NCBI GenBank assembly: GCA_902569115.1
Contig: CACFTI010000002.1
Coordinates: forward strand, 43,710 to 107,709
DNA: 64,000 nt
Source: an uncultured Verrucomicrobiota bacterium
GTDB lineage: Bacteria; Verrucomicrobiota; Verrucomicrobiia; Opitutales; Seribacteraceae
Direction: 5' to 3'
Under the pieces are notes generated by a model. That model made no database searches and had not been told where the DNA came from. It saw nothing but the letters and a program-made list of their open reading frames with translations. A program made the translations under genes and the position numbers. Below are positions 27,654-36,372 of this stretch, in pieces; within the stretch, counting starts at the first letter, position 1; each line of letters opens with the position of its first letter.

Positions 27654-29197
27654 AATTTTTCTTTTTTACTCGAAGGATGGGATGGAAAAAGGTCTGTAAA
27701 GAATGTCTGTATTGAAGATGAAAGAGGCTTTCTTGCACTGCTTTTCTTCGCCGAACTACCCGAAGGTTTGGACACTTTATGTTTACCCTCCATGGTTTTG
27801 ATCTTGGAAAGACTGGTCTCCTGATTAAGCAAAGTTAAAAAGGCTCCGCTTCGTCCTGCTACTTCCATAACTGCCTTAGCTGAAATTTCTAAAACTAGAC
27901 AATCCGTGACCGCTTTTACAGTTGCACCTCGAACATTGGGACCTAAAACACATTCTTCACCAAAATGCTCGGTGGGTTGGATAGATTCATTAACAGTTGA
28001 AACCAAAATATCTTGGTATTCCATTTCAGAACTAAGCAATCCCTCCATCAAAACAAACATGGATGTTCCTTTATTTCCCTGCCTAAATAAACTTTTACCA
28101 GCTATGTACTCTGAAACCTTGACATACCCTGCTAGATGGTTGATCTCCGTTTCTGGCAATTTCCCAAAGAGAGAATTTGCACACAAGGTTCCCCTGATCC
28201 TTTCATCTTTCCCGGGATCTGATTCTTCAAATCTGCTATCTTTTTCGAGATAAACAATTTCTCTTTCCATAGCAGGCGAAATTCCAGCACTTGCCAAATG
28301 CTCCACCACTCTACGATTCACCAGATGCCTTGATTCTTTTGGGGACACACCAGTGGGCAGAATAAAGAAACGCACCTCATATTTCTGGCCATAACTAAGT
28401 GCTTCATCCAATCGCACTTCGGGTTCAGGCTGACCCAGAATCCGCGTATCGTCTATCAAAGACTTTACTGCTCCTTCCAAGAGTCGTATAGCTCGGTTTG
28501 GTGGCACTGAGTAATCCAAGGCAAAATCGAGATCGATCCGAAAATAGGGCTTCGGTTGCATATAATTGGTTAAGATAGCCTCGCCCATTTTACTATTAGG
28601 AACCACGATCATATTTTTTTCCGTCGTTTTGAGACGGGTGGTTCTCCAGTTAATCTCAATCACTTGACCTACAATATGAGTTTCCCTTCGATTTTGGTGA
28701 ACCATCACCCAATCTCCTATCCTGAAAGATTGCTCCACATGCATAGAAAGACCGATAAAAACATCCAGGATGACATTCCGTAAAGCGATGCCGAGAACAA
28801 TACCAAAAACACCAGATGTCGCCCAAATTCCAGTAATTGATTTATCAAAAACGGTTCCAACCACACCCATTCCAGCAATACCAAAAAAGAGCATGCCAGT
28901 AAAATCTTTGGGCAACCGTGGAACCGGACGACCAGAAATGCCGGCAATCACTCCATCCCAGACAAAAACCGTAAAAAATCTTTGGGCTAAAAAAGCTCCG
29001 GACAACCAAACGCCTATTTGAGAACCGTACTCAAAAATTACTTTTCCAACACCCGAAAAATTAGCAAGAAATCGACTGTAGAGTTCATCCTTTCCAACCA
29101 AAAGAATCATAAAGACCGAGAAGACTAAAAGGGGAAACCACATTCTCATCCACACTTGCCCCATTTTTCCATCTAAATTTTTTACCCCATCCGTCAT
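27650..29197 (-). CDS. MscS-type mechanosensitive channel with cyclic nucleotide-binding domain
   Basis: 515 aa. About four N-terminal hydrophobic segments lead to the MscS pore helix and beta-domain ('GIVLGIALRNVILDVFIGL', 'FRIGDWVMV', 'EINWRTTRLKT', 'IVVPNSKMGEAILTNY'). From about residue 325 to 465 there is a cyclic nucleotide-binding domain of CAP type ('GKSLFRQGNKGTSMFVLMEG', 'HFGEECVLGPNVRGATVKA'). The tail is Ser/Lys-rich. MscS-CNBD fusions are known as bCNG-type channels, many of which no longer respond to tension. It starts 3 bp after the small RHH gene and overlaps the secretin gene. Confidence 0.92.
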   Translation of the reverse strand: MTDGVKNLDGKMGQVWMRMWFPLLVFSVFMILLVGKDELYSRFLANFSGVGKVIFEYGSQIGVWLSGAFLAQRFFTVFVWDGVIAGISGRPVPRLPKDFTGMLFFGIAGMGVVGTVFDKSITGIWATSGVFGIVLGIALRNVILDVFIGLSMHVEQSFRIGDWVMVHQNRRETHIVGQVIEINWRTTRLKTTEKNMIVVPNSKMGEAILTNYMQPKPYFRIDLDFALDYSVPPNRAIRLLEGAVKSLIDDTRILGQPEPEVRLDEALSYGQKYEVRFFILPTGVSPKESRHLVNRRVVEHLASAGISPAMEREIVYLEKDSRFEESDPGKDERIRGTLCANSLFGKLPETEINHLAGYVKVSEYIAGKSLFRQGNKGTSMFVLMEGLLSSEMEYQDILVSTVNESIQPTEHFGEECVLGPNVRGATVKAVTDCLVLEISAKAVMEVAGRSGAFLTLLNQETSLSKIKTMEGKHKVSKPSGSSAKKSSARKPLSSSIQTFFTDLFPSHPSSKKEKL

Positions 29198-29200
29198 TAC

Positions 29201-29452
29201 CTAAGTTCCTTTCCCTTTCCCGTTTTCAGAAAAGTGAGTTAATTCATAATCACGCATCAGTCGTGCCATCATAGCAAAACGAGGGACTGGTATTTCCTCC
29301 CCTTCGTGTCGAATGACTTCTAGAATAGCACCAAGACTCTGATTAACAAATTGATTAAAGTTGTAACTTTCACCCAAGTCAGAGCAAACCCCTTTGATTT
29401 GCTCGATCGTATCTTCCGGAACTCGGATCGTAACGGTTTTCCCCTTAGCCAT
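29201..29452 (-). CDS. Small ribbon-helix-helix-like regulator
   Basis: 83 aa from the ATG at 29452; the open frame reaches a TTG two codons earlier. 'GKTVTIRVPEDTIEQIKGVC' looks like the beta-strand and first helix of a ribbon-helix-helix (Arc/MetJ/CopG-type) DNA-binding domain, and 'NFNQFVNQSLGAILEVI' the second helix. It is the first gene of an operon with the MscS-CNBD channel and secretin. Two TGCA-based palindromes lie just upstream of its start. Autoregulation is therefore plausible but not shown. Confidence 0.75.
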   Translation of the reverse strand: MAKGKTVTIRVPEDTIEQIKGVCSDLGESYNFNQFVNQSLGAILEVIRHEGEEIPVPRFAMMARLMRDYELTHFSENGKGKGT

Positions 29453-29475
29453 TTTCAAAAACTATAAGGCAAGAG

Positions 29476-29489
29476 TGCAATACATTGCA
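29476..29489. promoter_or_regulatory. Palindrome upstream of the RHH gene, candidate operator
   Basis: TGCAAT-AC-ATTGCA, 6-base arms with a 2-base centre, 24 bases upstream of the RHH start codon. A second, shorter palindrome (TGCA-C-TGCA) lies at 29529-29537. The intergenic stretch 29453-29624 serves both the RHH operon and the divergent DUF1501 operon. Small RHH proteins often bind such inverted repeats; the assignment is inference. Confidence 0.4.
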
Positions 29490-29624
29490 AATTAATTATT
29501 TCTATAATTTCTATTTTATTTTTTTTTTTGCACTGCACTAGGAATTTTTTTTATTTTTTTTGGGATAATTATTACTTGTTAGAACATTTAATATACATAA
29601 AATGATATTTTTATTAAATTGCCT

Positions 29625-30944
29625 ATGAAAACAAACACCTGTCTCGAATTACCTAAACACTTTTCTCGTCGTGAATTTATGCATGTCGGATTAGTTGGAG
29701 GTCTTGGTCTAACTCTTGCTGACTTCATGAGAATAAAAGCTCATGGGGCTCAAAAATACTACGACACGGTGGAAGGGCCCGCCAAGAGCGTTATCCATAT
29801 TTATTTACCGGGAGGCATGGCACATCAGGAGTCATTTGACCCCAAGCCTTACGCTCCGCTCGAATACCGTGGTCCTTTCAAAAGCATTAAGACGAAAATA
29901 CCCGGCGTTCATTTCAGTGAGAATTTTAAAGAAACCGCAAAAATAGCTGATAAAATTACTGTATGCCGGTCGATGACTCATGGTGAAGCTGCGCATGAGC
30001 GTGGAACGCACAATATGTTCACCGGTTACAAACCAAGTCCGGCAATTAAATTCCCAAGTTTTGGTTCGGTTGTTTCTCATGAATACGGTTCACGTAAGAA
30101 CCTTCCTCCCTATGTTTGCGTTCCCAATGTGCCAAATGAGTTTGCCGGAAGTGGGTACTTAAGTTCTTCCTACGGTCCATTTGGTTTGGGTTCTGACCCA
30201 GCTCAGGGTAATTTCAAGGTAAGGGATCTCTCATTGCCCAATGAAATCTCAAACGACCGTTTCTCCAAAAGACGGAGTCTTCTCGACACTGTCGATGATC
30301 ATTTCCGCAAGGCTGAAAAGTCCGATGCACTCGGTGCCATGGACAAGTTTTACAATGACGCCTATTCGTTGATCAGCTCGAAGGAGGCTCGCGAAGCTTT
30401 TGATATGACCAAAGAGTCGGACAAGGTGAAAGACCGTTACGGCAAAAATCAGGCGGGACAGCGCATGCTCCTTGCCCGTCGTTTGGTAGAGTCAGGTGTA
30501 CGATTTGTTTCTTTAACCTACGGTGGTTGGGATATGCACCAAAATATCGAGGCTGGGTTCAACAGACAAGGTCCCGAACTCGACAAAGCATATGCAGCCC
30601 TGATCAGTGATTTGGATGAAAGAGGCTTGCTCGACAGTACTCTGGTCATGCTATCCTCAGAATTTGGTCGTACACCCAAAATCAACAAAGATAGCGGACG
30701 CGATCATTATCCGCGTGTTTTCAGTGTAGCGCTGGCTGGGGGTGGAATTACCCGCGGGCAGGTCTATGGTGCTTCAGATGCATTTGCGACCGCTCCTGAA
30801 GACAATCCACTTTCGGTAGAAGATTTAGCCACTACGGTTTACGACCGTATTGGAATCGTAGCTGATAAAGAACTGATGGCTCCAGGTGATCGTCCAATGG
30901 AAATTGTGGACGGCGGTAAAGTCATTAAAGAGCTCTGCGTATAA
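29625..30944 (+). CDS. DUF1501 family protein with Tat-type signal
   Basis: 439 aa from the ATG at 29625 (a TTG two codons earlier is less likely). The N-terminus has a twin-arginine motif 'FSRREFMHVGLVGG' (R15-R16), pointing to export in a folded state. The family segments 'HIYLPGGMAHQESFDPK', 'GVRFVSLTYGGWDMHQN' and 'LSSEFGRTPKIN' are present; the fold resembles alkaline phosphatase/sulfatase enzymes but no reaction is proven. It is the first gene of a plus-strand run of exported proteins. DUF1501 genes commonly sit next to PSCyt1/DUF1549/DUF1553 genes in planctomycetes and verrucomicrobia, as here. Confidence 0.95.
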   Translation: MKTNTCLELPKHFSRREFMHVGLVGGLGLTLADFMRIKAHGAQKYYDTVEGPAKSVIHIYLPGGMAHQESFDPKPYAPLEYRGPFKSIKTKIPGVHFSENFKETAKIADKITVCRSMTHGEAAHERGTHNMFTGYKPSPAIKFPSFGSVVSHEYGSRKNLPPYVCVPNVPNEFAGSGYLSSSYGPFGLGSDPAQGNFKVRDLSLPNEISNDRFSKRRSLLDTVDDHFRKAEKSDALGAMDKFYNDAYSLISSKEAREAFDMTKESDKVKDRYGKNQAGQRMLLARRLVESGVRFVSLTYGGWDMHQNIEAGFNRQGPELDKAYAALISDLDERGLLDSTLVMLSSEFGRTPKINKDSGRDHYPRVFSVALAGGGITRGQVYGASDAFATAPEDNPLSVEDLATTVYDRIGIVADKELMAPGDRPMEIVDGGKVIKELCV

Positions 30945-30962
30945 TCCCAGATTTTTCAATTG

Positions 30963-30997
30963 AGCCTTCTCAAGAGCAAGTAACTTTTGAGAAGGCT
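30963..30997. other. 11-bp inverted repeat between DUF1501 and PPC genes
   Basis: The arms AGCCTTCTCAA (30963-30973) and TTGAGAAGGCT (30987-30997) are perfectly complementary, with a 13-base loop. No T-tract follows on the plus strand, so a classical rho-independent terminator is not supported. It may be an mRNA-stabilising or attenuating hairpin that lowers expression of the downstream gene relative to DUF1501. Confidence 0.55.
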
Positions 30998-31019
30998 TCT
31001 ATGTAATCCCTTACAGAAT

Positions 31020-33446
31020 ATGGTTAACAAGCTTCTTTCTCTTTTTCTCATCGTTTCTTTTGCCGACGCGACCGAACCAGTAATCAGCTCTCTTCTTCCT
31101 CGTGGTGGACAAGTCGGCAGCACACAGGAAATTGTGATCACAGGACAACGCCTCACCGGTACTGAGGAAATATTCTTCTACACGGATGGAATCTCCGCTG
31201 AAGATATTATCGTTGAAAAAGTGAATAAGCTTACCGCCTCCTTTATCATAGCCAAAGAGGCAAAACTCGGACAGCACGAACTGCGCCTTCGGACAAAGCA
31301 AGGTATCAGCAGGCTCTACACCTTTTGGGTCGGTCCCTACCCCAATGTCGACGAAAAGGAACCCAATTCTTCTTTTGATGAAGCTCAGCCTATTCCCATG
31401 AATGTAACCGTCAATGGCGTCGCTCAAAATGAAGATGTTGATTATTATGAGATCAATGCCACCGAAGGGCAAAGGATCAGTGCAGAGATCGAAGCTATTC
31501 GGCTATCCGGCCCTCTTTTCGATCCGTATGTCGCAATTCTGGACGAAAATCGTTTTGAAATCGCAACCTCGGATGATTCCGAGCTGTTACTTCAAGATTC
31601 AACCACCAGTGTAATCGCACCCAAGACCGGTAAGTATTACATCGAAGTACGCGAGTCATCTTACCGTGGCGGCAACTCCTTTCGCTACCGTGCCCACATC
31701 GGCTCGTTCCCCCGCCCTCTCGTTGTTACTCCAGCTGGTGGAGAAGCGGGTAGAGCCATCGAATTCACCTTCCTGGGCGACCCCAAAGGTCCAGTTAAGA
31801 AAACAATCACTTTGCCTAACGATGGCAGGGGTACCCTAGCCTACCATCTCGAGGAAAACGGCCTTAGAACTCCCAGCCCAAATAATATTCGTATTTCCAA
31901 ATTTCCCTCCGTTCTGGAAGTCGAACCAAATAACTCATTTTCGGTTGCCACCAAGACGGAGTCTTTCATCCCACTCGCATTTGATGGAGTCATACTAGAA
32001 GACGGAGATATCGATTGTTTCCGCTTTCAGGCGAAAAAGGGTGACCGCTACTACATCAAAGCTCATGCCCGATCGGTCGCATCTCCGCTGGATCCCGTAT
32101 TGAACCTCTACTACGGAGACGGAAAATCAATTCGCGGAAATGATGATGCTAGTAATGGACCCGATAGTTTGATCACCCAAACATTCCCAAAGGATGGGGA
32201 ATACATTTTGCGGATCACCGATCATCTGGGCAGAGGAAGTCCCCTTCACGCTTACCGGATTGAAACTGAAAAGCTGGAAGCTGAAATTACCGCATCCATC
32301 CCCATGTTCAGTAATCGTGACTCACAAACCCGTCAGATGATCCCAGTACCCCGCGGAAACTTTGCAGCCACCACATTCACTATTACCCGACGTAATTTCA
32401 CGGGCGATCTCGCCTTTATTGCTAAAAGTCTACCTGCAGGAGTGACCATGACCGCACCGAAGGCCCCCTCCAATTTTAATTCCGTGCCTATTCTCTTTTC
32501 CGCCAAAGCGGATGCTCCACTGGGCAAAACCTTATCTCGATTTGACATCATCCATCGCAAACCGGACAGTAATCAAACCACTACTGGAAAATACCGGCAC
32601 CGGGTGGATTTGGTTTACGGTCCTCCTAACAACCGTACATACTATGAGGGAACTTATGATGTGCTTCCGGTTGCCGTCGTCGAACCCGTTCCCTTTCGGG
32701 TTAAACTTCACACGCCTTCAACACCCATTGTCCGTGGCGGTTCTATCAATTTGAAAGTGGAAATAATTCGGGACGCTAATTTCACTAAGGATGTGGTGGT
32801 AAAAATCCTCTCCAAGCCTCCGGGAATTGGAGCACGCAGTAATATCAAAATTGCTGGTAAAGATACCTTAGGATACTACCCTCTGACTGCCAATGGGGGC
32901 ACTCCAATCGGCGAGTGGGAAATTGGAGTTCAGGGAGAATCCGCAGCCAATGGGGGAGGAAACATGCTTGCAGCCTCAGAATTTATCAAACTGAAAGTCG
33001 AAGAACCTTATCTCACAATGAAGATCAATATGGCTGCGGTGGAGCGTGGCCAGCAGGGAGAAATGGTTTGCGATTTGGATATCACCCGACCCTTCGATGG
33101 ATTGGCCAAAGCAGAATTAAAAGGACTGCCCCCTTTCTCCCTTACCGAACAGGTCGAGTTTGATGCAAATACCTCTCAAATTCGTTTTCCAATTAACACT
33201 GAAGACAAAGCCCGTGCCGGTCTCACCAAAAACCTTTTCTGCTTTGTACGGGTGCCCTTCTCCGGGAGTCTGGTTACTCACACCGTGGGACAGGGAGGCC
33301 AAATCCGTTTGGATAATCCTCCACCCAAACCTAAGGCAGTCACTGCCAAGCCCAAGCCATCCACCCCACAACCTGTGGTTAAAAAAGAAAAACCACTTAG
33401 TAGATTAGAACAACTCCGTCTAGCTGCTCAATCCGGCACAAATTAA
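31020..33446 (+). CDS. Exported PPC-domain protein
   Basis: 808 aa from the ATG at 31020, which gives a clean signal peptide ('MVNKLLSLFLIVSFADA'); the frame extends to a TTG at 30987. It begins with an IPT/TIG-like beta-sandwich ('GQVGSTQEIVITGQRLTG') and has two bacterial pre-peptidase C-terminal (PPC) domains introduced by 'EPNSSFDEAQPI' and 'EVEPNNSFSVATKT'. The rest is beta-rich, with a Lys/Pro-rich tail. Such proteins are thought to be surface or periplasmic binding proteins. It lies 7 bp before the PSCyt1/DUF1549 gene. No catalytic motif is visible. Confidence 0.88.
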   Translation: MVNKLLSLFLIVSFADATEPVISSLLPRGGQVGSTQEIVITGQRLTGTEEIFFYTDGISAEDIIVEKVNKLTASFIIAKEAKLGQHELRLRTKQGISRLYTFWVGPYPNVDEKEPNSSFDEAQPIPMNVTVNGVAQNEDVDYYEINATEGQRISAEIEAIRLSGPLFDPYVAILDENRFEIATSDDSELLLQDSTTSVIAPKTGKYYIEVRESSYRGGNSFRYRAHIGSFPRPLVVTPAGGEAGRAIEFTFLGDPKGPVKKTITLPNDGRGTLAYHLEENGLRTPSPNNIRISKFPSVLEVEPNNSFSVATKTESFIPLAFDGVILEDGDIDCFRFQAKKGDRYYIKAHARSVASPLDPVLNLYYGDGKSIRGNDDASNGPDSLITQTFPKDGEYILRITDHLGRGSPLHAYRIETEKLEAEITASIPMFSNRDSQTRQMIPVPRGNFAATTFTITRRNFTGDLAFIAKSLPAGVTMTAPKAPSNFNSVPILFSAKADAPLGKTLSRFDIIHRKPDSNQTTTGKYRHRVDLVYGPPNNRTYYEGTYDVLPVAVVEPVPFRVKLHTPSTPIVRGGSINLKVEIIRDANFTKDVVVKILSKPPGIGARSNIKIAGKDTLGYYPLTANGGTPIGEWEIGVQGESAANGGGNMLAASEFIKLKVEEPYLTMKINMAAVERGQQGEMVCDLDITRPFDGLAKAELKGLPPFSLTEQVEFDANTSQIRFPINTEDKARAGLTKNLFCFVRVPFSGSLVTHTVGQGGQIRLDNPPPKPKAVTAKPKPSTPQPVVKKEKPLSRLEQLRLAAQSGTN

Positions 33447-33453
33447 AGTTCTT

Positions 33454-36324
33454 ATGAAAATTGTTTCTCTGTTACTCTTCTCATCTTTAATTTTATCGGG
33501 CAACCAAGAGACGCCTGTCAATCCACCGACGAAACCGGAAGCACCCGCAGCCCCTGCCACAGCCGTTCCCGCTCCTGCACCTGCTCCGGCAAAACCAGTG
33601 GTCATTGCTCCTGATTTCCACCTTGAAGTCCGGGGTATCCTGGAAAGCACCTGTATAAGTTGCCATGGTGCTGACTCCCAAAAAGGAGGACTACGCTTAG
33701 ACACCTTAGCGTATATGAAAAAGGGAGGGGACTCCGGTCCGGCTTTAATTCCCGGAAATAAAGAGGAGAGCATTCTGCTGGAACGAATTCACCTCCCCGC
33801 TGACGACGAAGAAATTATGCCTCCCAAGAACGGACCACTTAACGCCCATTACAAAGATATTTTAGACCGCTGGGTGGGAACCGGAGCCACTTGGCCAAAG
33901 GGAGTGCAATTAAAGGAGATCTCCGAACGCGAACTTGTTCTTCGGAATAAATCTAAGAATAAACAGTTGGTATCGATCGCAGCCTACCCCAAATCGATTA
34001 CTCTTAAAACCCAGGAAGATTTCAATTCCGTCGTGTTGGTGGCTACCTATTCAGACGATGTCACCCGGGATGTCACATTTGAATCTTCGATGTGGCTTGA
34101 AAATTCCGCAATCGCCGACTTCCGTGATAAGATTCTATATCCCAAACAACAGGGAGAAACGAAATTGCTGGCAGAATTTGATGGTAAAAGAATTGAGGTT
34201 CCCGTGGTGGTCACAGAGCCATCCGTTCCTCGCCCGGTAAGTTTCAAGCTGGATGTAATGCCTGTATTTATGAAAGCGGGTTGTAACACCGGCTCCTGTC
34301 ATGGATCAGCCCGCGGACAGGACCGCTTTATGCTTTCTCTTTTCGGATATGATCCTGAGGGTGATCATTACCGCATTACCCGAGAACAGGGAACCCGCCG
34401 TATTAACTTAGCCATTCCTGAGGAAAGTATGCTGGTTGAAAAAGCGATAGGCACAGTTCCTCACTCGGGAGGAAAGCTTTTTGGTAAGGAAAGCAAGCAT
34501 TGGAAGACCTTGGTCGACTGGCTGAAAGACGGAGCAAATAAAGATCCCAAAGACATTGCCAAGCCAACCAATATCGAACTTTTCCCACCCTCCGCTCTCC
34601 TCGAGGGGGAAGGTGCTACCCAGCAAATGACGGTTCTTGCCCACTACTCCGATGGTACCACCCGGGATGTCACACCGCTCACCGTTTTCCAGTCGAGTAA
34701 TGATGTATCCGCAGCAGTAGATGAGAAAGGTTTGGTCACGGCCGGATCCCGTGGCGAAGCTTTCATGATGGCTAGGTTTAATATCTTCACGGTCGGCATA
34801 CCGATGGTGGTGATTCCGGAAGACCTCAAATACCAAAGACCTCAATTACCAGCCAATAACTATGTGGACTCTCATGTTCATAATAAATTGCACAAATTGC
34901 GGATGACTCCCTCCGAAGTATGCAGTGACGAAGTTTTTGTCCGTCGCCTCTACCTCGATATTACGGGACTTTTGCCTACCTTCGAAGAATCGGCCGCTTT
35001 TTTGGCGGACGCATCCCCCGATAAAAGATCAAAACTTATAGACAAATTACTGGAAAAGAAGGAATTTACAGAACTTTGGGTGATGAAATTCGCCGAACTC
35101 CTTCAGATCCATACGGATGATAACCAGGGGATGAGCTACAAAGCCACCCTGCTCTACTTCAACTGGCTGAAAGACCGGATTGCCAATAATGTCCCGATGG
35201 ATCAGATCGTTAAGGATTTGCTGACATCCAAGGGTGGAACCTTTACCAATCCGGCCACGAACTACTATCAAGTCGAGCGGGATAATCTAAAAATCACGGA
35301 GAATGTTGCTCAGGTCTTTATGGGCATGCGACTACAATGCGCCCAGTGTCACAACCATCCGTTCGATCGCTGGACGCAGGATGAATATTTTTCGTTTGCC
35401 TCCTTCTTTAGCCAAGTGGGTCGCAAACGGGCCGCCGATCCCCGAGAGAATATTATTTATAACCGTAACAGCGGAGAAATAAATCATCCGGTTCATAAAA
35501 AACCAATGACCCCCAAGTTTCTCGGAGATGATACTCCTGAAATACCCAAAGGATCCGACCGTCGCGAAGTTCTCGCAGAATGGTTGGCTTCCCCGAAAAA
35601 CCCATTCTTTGCACGCAACCTGGCCAACTTAGTTTGGGCCCACTTTTTTGGGCAGGGAATTATCGAGCCAGTCGATGATGTTCGTGTATCCAACCCGCCA
35701 TCAAATCCGGAACTGCTGGATGAGTTATCGGCTAAATTCACTGAGTACAATTACGATTTTAAGAAATTGGTAAGGGATGTCTGCAATTCAAGAATTTACC
35801 AGCTTTCCACCAAGACAAACGCTTCCAACGAGTCGGACACCCGAAACTTTGCCCGCTCCCACTTACGTAGACTGCGGGCTGAAGTTATGCTTGATGTAAT
35901 CTCTCAAACCACAGAAACCAAAAACAAATTTCAGGGACTCCCCCTCGGTGCTAAAGCTATTCAAATCGCCGACGGCAGGGTAAGTAACTATTTCCTCACC
36001 ACCTTTGGTCGGGCCAAAAGGGAAACCGTATGCTCCTGTGAGGTGGTAATGGAACCGAGCTTATCGCAAGCCCTTCATTTGCTTAACGGTTACACCACCA
36101 ACAACCGTATTCGGCAGGGGAAAGTAGTCGAAGCCAGTCTTAAAGCCGGTAAAAAACCGGATCAAATTATTGATGAACTTTATCTCCGTTGTTATTCCCG
36201 CAAGCCAAGCACTGCGGAAAAAGCCAACCTACTGGCATCGCTAGACTCAGAAAACCCTCGGGAAGGTCTCGAAGATGTCTTCTGGGCCCTGCTTAATTCC
36301 AAAGAATTTATGTTCAATCATTAA
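33454..36324 (+). CDS. PSCyt1/DUF1549/DUF1553 cytochrome-like exported protein
   Basis: 956 aa with a signal peptide and an Ala/Pro-rich linker. A planctomycete-type cytochrome C domain carries C67-I-S-C70-H71 with the later 'IMPPKNGPL'; a second site is 'CNTGSCHGSARGQ', and a third CxxCH is 'CAQCHNHPFDRW'. Two Ig-like (Big2) segments, DUF1549 ('DEVFVRRLYLDITGLLPT') and DUF1553 ('REVLAEWLASPKNPFFAR' to 'CNSRIYQLS') complete it. Haem attachment is implied by the motifs but untested. The family has no proven function. It forms an operon-like run with the PPC gene (7 bp upstream). Confidence 0.93.
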   Translation: MKIVSLLLFSSLILSGNQETPVNPPTKPEAPAAPATAVPAPAPAPAKPVVIAPDFHLEVRGILESTCISCHGADSQKGGLRLDTLAYMKKGGDSGPALIPGNKEESILLERIHLPADDEEIMPPKNGPLNAHYKDILDRWVGTGATWPKGVQLKEISERELVLRNKSKNKQLVSIAAYPKSITLKTQEDFNSVVLVATYSDDVTRDVTFESSMWLENSAIADFRDKILYPKQQGETKLLAEFDGKRIEVPVVVTEPSVPRPVSFKLDVMPVFMKAGCNTGSCHGSARGQDRFMLSLFGYDPEGDHYRITREQGTRRINLAIPEESMLVEKAIGTVPHSGGKLFGKESKHWKTLVDWLKDGANKDPKDIAKPTNIELFPPSALLEGEGATQQMTVLAHYSDGTTRDVTPLTVFQSSNDVSAAVDEKGLVTAGSRGEAFMMARFNIFTVGIPMVVIPEDLKYQRPQLPANNYVDSHVHNKLHKLRMTPSEVCSDEVFVRRLYLDITGLLPTFEESAAFLADASPDKRSKLIDKLLEKKEFTELWVMKFAELLQIHTDDNQGMSYKATLLYFNWLKDRIANNVPMDQIVKDLLTSKGGTFTNPATNYYQVERDNLKITENVAQVFMGMRLQCAQCHNHPFDRWTQDEYFSFASFFSQVGRKRAADPRENIIYNRNSGEINHPVHKKPMTPKFLGDDTPEIPKGSDRREVLAEWLASPKNPFFARNLANLVWAHFFGQGIIEPVDDVRVSNPPSNPELLDELSAKFTEYNYDFKKLVRDVCNSRIYQLSTKTNASNESDTRNFARSHLRRLRAEVMLDVISQTTETKNKFQGLPLGAKAIQIADGRVSNYFLTTFGRAKRETVCSCEVVMEPSLSQALHLLNGYTTNNRIRQGKVVEASLKAGKKPDQIIDELYLRCYSRKPSTAEKANLLASLDSENPREGLEDVFWALLNSKEFMFNH

Positions 36325-36372
36325 GTTGTTTCTTCCGCGAAACTCGACCATCCACCTTGTAAGCGTTTTTCA

